Both the position numbers and the translations under genes were made by a program. 60,714 nucleotides of DNA from Crocinitomicaceae bacterium. GTDB lineage: Bacteria; Bacteroidota; Bacteroidia; Flavobacteriales_D; Sanyastnellaceae. Of this stretch, positions 60,138 to 60,714 are shown one piece after another (positions within the stretch are counted from its first letter, which is position 1; each line of letters begins with the position of its first letter). Location: NCBI GenBank assembly GCA_002690915.1, contig NZGF01000042.1:1-60714 (forward strand), read 5' to 3'. Below the pieces are notes generated by a model. It did not search any database. It was not told the origin of the DNA and saw only the letters and a program-made list of their open reading frames with translations.

Positions 60138-60163
60138 GATAAACGGGTCTAATTTTAGGTTTG

Positions 60164-60171
60164 CGAAGATA
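60164..60171 (-). promoter_or_regulatory. Variant -7 box (TATCTTCG) of the PpiD-like gene
   Basis: Minus-strand TATCTTCG, one mismatch to TAnnTTTG, 26 bases before the ATG. The rest of the 114-bp gap to the GldE/CorC gene holds no feature I can see. Confidence 0.35.
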
Positions 60172-60251
60172 AGGGAAATCCTATAGCTCCGCGCGTTTTT
60201 ACGTCTCGAACCTTCTTCAACGGGAAACCCGTCGCTGAGGTTTCAATTGTT

Positions 60252-60714
60252 CTAATCAGAAATCACATGCAAAATCACGGTTTGGACCTTATTACCGCTC
60301 ACTTCCTCCACCTCGATATTGAATCCGTCGAGGGCAAGTGTGTATCCGGCTTCGGGGATGTCTTCTGTATAGTGAATCACGAGTCCGCCGAGCGTTTCGT
60401 AGGCGTCATTCAACGGCAGCCGAATCCCGAATTGCCCGTTTAGGTCTTCCACATCGAGCCGCGCGGAGAATCGCCATTTTCCGGCTTCAAGAGCCTCTTC
60501 GATAAGCTCCTCTTTATCATGCTCGTCCTCGATGTCGCCAATCAATTGTTCCATAATGTCCTCCATCGTCAAGATGCCTGACGTGCCTCCGAATTCGTCC
60601 ACGACAATGGCCAAGTGCCGCTTCCGCTGCTTGAACCGCTTGAGCACGTCATCGGCGGGCATGGGTTCGGGCACGACAAAAGTAGGATGCAGGATTGCCT
60701 TTATGGATTTGGGG
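60252..60714 (-). CDS. CBS/CorC_HlyC-domain protein, C-terminal part (GldE/CorC type, cut by window edge)
   Basis: The frame is open through to base 714 of the last kilobase, so only the C-terminal 153 residues or so are present; the start lies outside. The fragment contains the end of a CBS pair (AILHPTFVVPEPMPADDVL, RHLAIVVDEFGGTSGILTMED) and the CorC/HlyC transporter-associated domain (GQFGIRLPLNDAYETLGGLVI). Proteins of this type in Bacteroidota include the gliding protein GldE and CorC-like magnesium/cobalt efflux proteins; without the membrane domain the choice cannot be made. Confidence 0.9.
   Translation of the reverse strand, partial: PKSIKAILHPTFVVPEPMPADDVLKRFKQRKRHLAIVVDEFGGTSGILTMEDIMEQLIGDIEDEHDKEELIEEALEAGKWRFSARLDVEDLNGQFGIRLPLNDAYETLGGLVIHYTEDIPEAGYTLALDGFNIEVEEVSGNKVQTVILHVISD

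Noticed and set aside
1-60714. CRISPR array, insertion sequence or attachment-site repeat
   Set aside because: Reading both strands I found no repeated spacer units, transposase-like frame, or long direct or inverted repeats beyond terminator stems.

Overview
The window is an ordinary, very gene-dense stretch of a chromosome from the phylum Bacteroidota, most likely a free-living aerobic member near the Flavobacteriales. The evidence is a gliding-motility/type IX secretion C-terminal (CHU_C-type) protein, a DUF5686/CarboxypepD-reg outer-membrane protein, a Bacteroidota-style RecQ with a C-terminal HTH extension, the accC-accB-fabH-rpmF-DUF177-pdxA gene order, and repeated Bacteroidota -7 promoter boxes (TAnnTTTG). 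Base composition is moderate (about half G+C by eye). No gap between genes exceeds about 180 bp. I see no insertion sequence, prophage, CRISPR array, rRNA or recognisable defence island.

Layout. 1-9.4 kb: corrinoid adenosyltransferase, dCMP deaminase, S41 protease, superoxide dismutase, IspD, CAAX-type membrane protease, DusB, a LolC/E-type permease, RbfA, HflX, a lipoprotein cytochrome c and an unlisted 40-residue membrane protein. 9.4-18.3 kb: GdhA, an atypical SDR, methylmalonyl-CoA epimerase, an outer-membrane protein, kynurenine 3-monooxygenase, a Cys/Met-metabolism PLP enzyme, a UPF0104 flippase-like protein, and a divergent radical-SAM/DUF3109 pair. 18.3-26.6 kb: an OmpA-like protein, PanD, a second UPF0104 protein, the heptose adenylyltransferase RfaE2, then the fatty-acid/ribosome cluster accC, accB, fabH, rpmF, DUF177, pdxA. 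26.7-37.3 kb: T9SS cargo protein, riboflavin synthase, LptB, DUF5686 protein, TatC, KdsD, RecQ. 37.3-45.9 kb: half-size TauE, a 1076-residue beta-propeller/Omp85-like protein, an MBL-fold hydrolase, a PhoR/PhoB-like two-component system, a double VOC protein and a PlsC-type acyltransferase. 45.9-60.7 kb: PheT, tRNA-Pro(GGG), small proteins, a peptidyl-prolyl isomerase, PheS, a TPR membrane protein, an M28/glutaminyl cyclase-like lipoprotein, CysS, threonine dehydrogenase, QueA, a PpiD/SurA-like foldase and the C-terminal part of a GldE/CorC-type protein cut by the window edge.

Much of the content serves the envelope: LptB, KdsD and RfaE2 for LPS; fatty-acid initiation; foldases; lipoprotein handling; Tat export; T9SS cargo. 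I found no convincing wholly new multi-gene system. The most interesting signals are small-scale: (1) at least seven genes have the Bacteroidota -7 box only 3-6 nt before the start codon, which predicts leaderless mRNAs; (2) three 11-bp-spaced PhoB-like half-sites lie directly before the phoB/phoR-like pair; (3) a 40-codon membrane protein is coupled by a TGATG junction to a cytochrome c gene; (4) there are enzymes or domains without canonical residues (RecQ without its zinc cysteines, an SDR without Tyr/Lys, a TPR protein with a decayed kinase-like ATPase tail).
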